DNA of 64,000 nt. Source: Nitzschia sp. pyKryTriq1. Its lineage: Eukaryota; Bacillariophyta; Bacillariophyceae; Bacillariales; Bacillariaceae. The translations under genes and the position numbers were made by a program. How positions within the stretch are numbered: the stretch's first letter is position 1; each line of letters begins with the position of its first letter. The DNA is taken from the NCBI GenBank assembly GCA_956465555.1, contig OY101116.1, positions 2,976,001-3,040,000 of the forward strand. Direction: 5' to 3'. Below the pieces are notes generated by a model. That model was given only the letters and a program-made list of their open reading frames with translations. It was not told the DNA's origin and ran no database searches. This document shows, in pieces, positions 60,713 to 64,000 of this stretch.

Positions 60713-63700
60713 CTACGACACTTGACTCCGCCCGCTGCCACTAACGATACTATTGCTGCGACTTCGTGCGGGGACCCCTTCCCCGGTCTTGGAGTCATTG
60801 GAGGAAAAGAAGAACCTCAGGAGCCAATTCATACCGAATGGGCCGTCCTTATCCCGCATGGAATCTCGTACTCGGTCGAACGTTTCTGCTTTGGCGTACA
60901 GCTTCGCACCCCATCCTTTCAGCTTGATAGTGTACGTATCTTCCTTACTGTTGTACTTCTCTACTGTACCTTCACCGTATGCTGTGAGGGCTTCTTCGCC
61001 TACCGCTGCTTTCAAGGGACGGACAATCGCTTCTGGTTGCAAGTACATTACCATTCCAGCCGATGGCACTGTGACTATGTGAATGCCTGCGATAATGGGA
61101 GAAAAAGAAAGTTGAGAGCATTCTGACGAATAAAGAAAACCAGTTATGTCCAACTCAACAATAGCGTACCAGTCGTAGGTTGAACCGACTCTAGAATTCC
61201 CGAGAGGCCTAGATTCGTCAGAACCGGATAACCTTCCTTGCAATCTTTGACAATCGCATATTTGATATCTACTCCTCGAATCCAAGCAATCGGATGTGAA
61301 CCGTCAGCCAATGTCCACTTTGAAAGATGTATTTTATAAAAACCATCGACGTCCCGGAATCCAACGACTCGCCCGTTGCCGAATGCAGTAGACACAGAAG
61401 CAGAGTCACGATAGTACCGTTCAAATTTGATCGGGGATGGTTCTCCTTCCTCCTTCGCTTTTGGCTGTGCAGAGAAACGTCCAGCAAAATCAAAAGTAGA
61501 GGACACCAAGGTGCCAAATGCTGACAATATGCCATCTGGTGTTTTCGCCTCTTTCGACTCCTTCCACAGTTGGGCAGTCTTGACCGTGCAGTACAACTTA
61601 GCATGCGACCCGTCCGCCAAAGTCCAAGCCGAGATACTCAGGCATATCGTTTGGTTGATTCCTTCAGGGTCCATCTTGGATGTTTCTTTCTTATATCTCA
61701 AGGGGAGAGGACGACTCACTTCTGCCTCACCAAATGGCGTTCGAATCAACGTTCCCTGAGCAAAAGGAAAGTCGAGCTGCTTGGGAGTTTCAATTGATGG
61801 CACCGGCGCCGGCCGACGGAAAAGGGCTGCAAGCAGCGATTCCTTCTCAACCTTGACGCAATTTTCGTTCAGGTATGCCCGAGCTTCCCATCCAAGCATG
61901 TCTATGACGACAATACTCTCAGAAAGGCGGTGTTCCACCACTGTTCCAAGTCCATACGGTGTGCTGCATTTCTCGCCAACATTGAAGGTCGGTCTCTTCG
62001 GTTCCTTTGGGCTACCGACCCAGAATGACACAAGGGAGCTCGGTTTCTTGTCTATGACTGGTAAATGGGGAGGCACGAACTTTGAAATAAATCGGCCGTC
62101 GATCGTGGCCGAAACGTTCAATTGTTCATGTCGTCCTGTTACTTTCTCTTGTGGACTTCCGTCGGAACTTATCGAGCTGATCGACGAACAGTCGCTCATA
62201 GCAGACGTGGCACCTCGTGCTTCGACACCGGAAGCCACTTTTCTAGATTCTCTTCCTTCAGATGATGGAGAGATAGCATCATCCGGGGATTCCTCGGTGG
62301 AAAGGGTTTGGTTGGTTGGGGTAGTACGAGCTTTCAGTGGCGAAGTTGTTGTCCTTCGTAGCGAGAATCTTCTTTGATCGGCTTCATCATCGGTTGCCTC
62401 GTCAGTTTCGACCACTGTCTCAAGCGGAGCAGGAGCCGATGTCCTTCGTTCCAGATTTTGCCCACGTGGTCGTATGGCTTCTTCCTTGACTTTCTGAAGA
62501 TGCTCATTGACTTGTACGTCCAAAGATCTCCAATCCAAGGCCACTTCGTACCGATTGAATTCAGGATCGAACCCCTTGATGACTCCACTACCATAGGGAG
62601 TCTTTACCTTTTCACCATCCTTCCACAGCCTTTCTGCCAGGATCGGTTTCACAGTATCCACTCCTTTCTCAGCCAGAAAGCGGTTTGCGTTCCAAATGCC
62701 TTGATTCAATTCTGCTCTTCTATTCGCTTTCTGCATTTCTGACTGCCACTGCTTGCTCGAAATGGAATGAAAATCCTTCACAGCATCATCACAGACACGT
62801 CGCAACCCAGTGACCCGAATCAGGGGAGGGTCCCGTGAAGCGGCATGCAAAGCTGCTTCTGGGTATGTTCGGAAGAAACACGGGTACAATTCCTTTTCTC
62901 TCCATCGCGAAGGCGCATAACCGTAGGTTTTGGGAATACCTTGGACCACATGCACGTAGAGCGCTTCGAATTCGTACGGGAAACTGTCAAACATGAGTTC
63001 GGCTGCCCGCACGTCGCCTTGACCATTATCACAGACGAAAATGTGCTGATACTCTGGATATATGGACACGTATCGTTTGAAATTGTCAAACTTTTTGCGT
63101 GCCAAGGGTTCGAAATCATTTGTAGCAATGTACTGTGAACCGGAAGTGATATCGCCAGCAAGCATCGAGGGGACTGTGTGCATTCCTTTTCTTCCGTCGG
63201 CACTCAGCATCCGTAACTTTTCAAATTTTCGGAAACTGGATTGTTCGCTCATGTCTTTGTAGACATGAGGACGTGCGGAAAGGAAGACAAGATTCCCAAC
63301 ACGACTTTCGGGCCATTCTTCGGGGCCACTAGTGCCAAGATCGAGCTCTCGATAAAACGCCAGCACGCCAGGGTAGACGAGTTTCTTAGGATACCTCTTG
63401 TCAATTCCAGCGGGATACGATCCTCCTGATGACACCAAAGTATCGTCCACATCCGATAAAATTTTGCGCCACGCCATGTGCTGCCGTTGCAGCGCGCGTT
63501 TGGTCCCCATTTGCATGTGTGATATTTGGAGCGCTCCCTCTTTTCGAATATGGGCTAAAATGTCTTGCCGTATCGTTTCTGACTTGATATCATCGTAAAT
63601 GAGTTTGTTCATGGAGAAGTAGTCCCCCTTTGCATCGGTCAAGGTTTTAATTTCCGACAGGTCGTCTCCATGAGTATTGAGAATGATATTTCGTACCCAA

Positions 63701-64000
63701 TGTTCTGCTCGGGGATTCGCTCTTAATTTGAGAATCTGGAGTGCATGGAGAACAATGACACGAGACATGGCAGTTAATGCTGGCAGTCGATCGACCGCCA
63801 GGAGTTGCACGAGTTCCGTCCGATGTTGTCCTGAAAAATTGCGATGATCTTTAATTTTGTAAATGAGTAGGCCCAATTTGACATGACACACCAGATAGTT
63901 CAAACCGACCGCGTCGCATTCGGTAAATATTCGGATAATTTGCTTTTCATTTTTGAAAACAAATCGTTGATTGATGAAATTGTTGATGGTGGAAGGAATC
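60713..64000 (-). CDS. APP1-like phosphatidate phosphatase domain with C-terminal SH3-like repeats (gene runs off right edge)
   Basis: Two visible exons, 64000-61170 and 61086-60713 (intron 83 bp), about 1067 codons without the N-terminus. The front part shows INQRFVFKNEKQIIRIFTEC, CHVKLGLLIYKIKDHRNFSG and other conserved stretches. The APP1/DUF2183 catalytic motifs follow: ILSDVDDTLVSSGG (nucleophile Asp near 63453) and NLVFLSARPHVYKDMSEQS (near 63285), then GDITSGSQYIATNDFEPLARK and VCDNGQGDVRAAELMF. Yeast App1 converts phosphatidic acid to diacylglycerol at actin patches. After a Ser-rich linker, five repeats of about 60 aa with a TPYGxGxV start and a W-x-LADGS type end follow (for example VKTPYGSGVIKGFD, CSTPYGLGTVVEHR, IRTPFGEAEVSRPL, VSTAFGNGRVVGFR, LTAYGEGTVEKYN). 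Lipin is another DxDxT enzyme but has N-LIP and C-LIP blocks not seen here. Confidence 0.85.

Noticed and set aside
1-64000. tRNA, rRNA and spliceosomal RNA genes
   Set aside because: Scanned by eye for tRNA B-box (GGTTCGANNCC), U1-U6 and rRNA conserved words; no convincing match. A covariance-model scan would be decisive.
1-64000. Retroelements or virus-like coding regions
   Set aside because: No reverse transcriptase, integrase, capsid or envelope motifs among the ORFs on either strand.

Overview
The window looks like nuclear DNA of a diatom or a closely related photosynthetic stramenopile. It carries about thirty densely packed protein genes, many split by short GT-AG introns of roughly 75-150 bp. 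Two proteins carry plastid-type leaders: a 151-aa protein with a signal peptide ending before a Phe (AEG|FSTP), and a 275-aa protein with a bipartite leader containing a twin-arginine lumen signal. Serine-, aspartate- and glutamine-rich tracts, helicase-associated (HA) repeats and a Hedgehog-type Hint protein fit a diatom. No bacterial operon structure, CRISPR, rRNA, recognisable tRNA or reverse transcriptase was seen. The species cannot be named from the sequence.

Layout, left to right. 1-8.7 kb: 5' part of FACT subunit SSRP1 (-), a secreted six-repeat HA protein (+), a SAM-kinesin-13 (+) and an unknown gene (-). 9.9-18.8 kb: SET-domain methyltransferase (+), a seven-exon membrane SGNH-like protein (-), a membrane sulfotransferase (+) and a possible PAAT-like coiled-coil protein (-). 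19.3-31.5 kb: selenocysteine synthase SepSecS (+), a small plastid protein (-), a dehydrogenase-cupin fusion (-), threonine ammonia-lyase (+), class I aldolase (-), REV7 (+) and NOT4 (-). 32.2-41.3 kb: two low-complexity unknowns (+), a Tim44-like protein (+), frataxin (-) and a membrane cupin (-). 42.5-50 kb: an array of AACGCGTT boxes, a membrane EGF-Hint protein (+) with its 3' end tandemly duplicated, NOC3 (-), a MITE and satellite-like repeats, and a Rab5 GTPase (-). 50.6-64 kb: membrane Nudix hydrolase (+), a lumenal protein (-), a SWI3-type SWIRM protein (+), a small membrane protein (+), PP2C phosphatase (-), DHHC palmitoyltransferase (+), and an APP1-like phosphatase with five C-terminal SH3-like repeats (-, runs off the right edge).

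The genes are mostly housekeeping and are not one pathway. Themes are chromatin and RNA (SSRP1, SWI3-like, NOT4, NOC3, REV7, SET), mitochondrial biogenesis (frataxin, Tim44-like), amino-acid and carbon metabolism (threonine ammonia-lyase, aldolase, dehydrogenase), secretion and membranes (Rab5, DHHC, sulfotransferase, Nudix, APP1) and plastid function. Neighbours often converge with tiny gaps (1 bp between the threonine ammonia-lyase and aldolase stops; 27-36 bp elsewhere), so overlapping 3' transcripts are expected. Spacers repeatedly carry short palindromic GTAC-type words (taccggta, gtaccaggtac, gtacagtac). The least ordinary items are the EGF-Hint protein with its promoter array and tandem duplication, the APP1-repeat fusion, the dehydrogenase-cupin fusion, and a cluster of strong hairpins upstream of the sulfotransferase.
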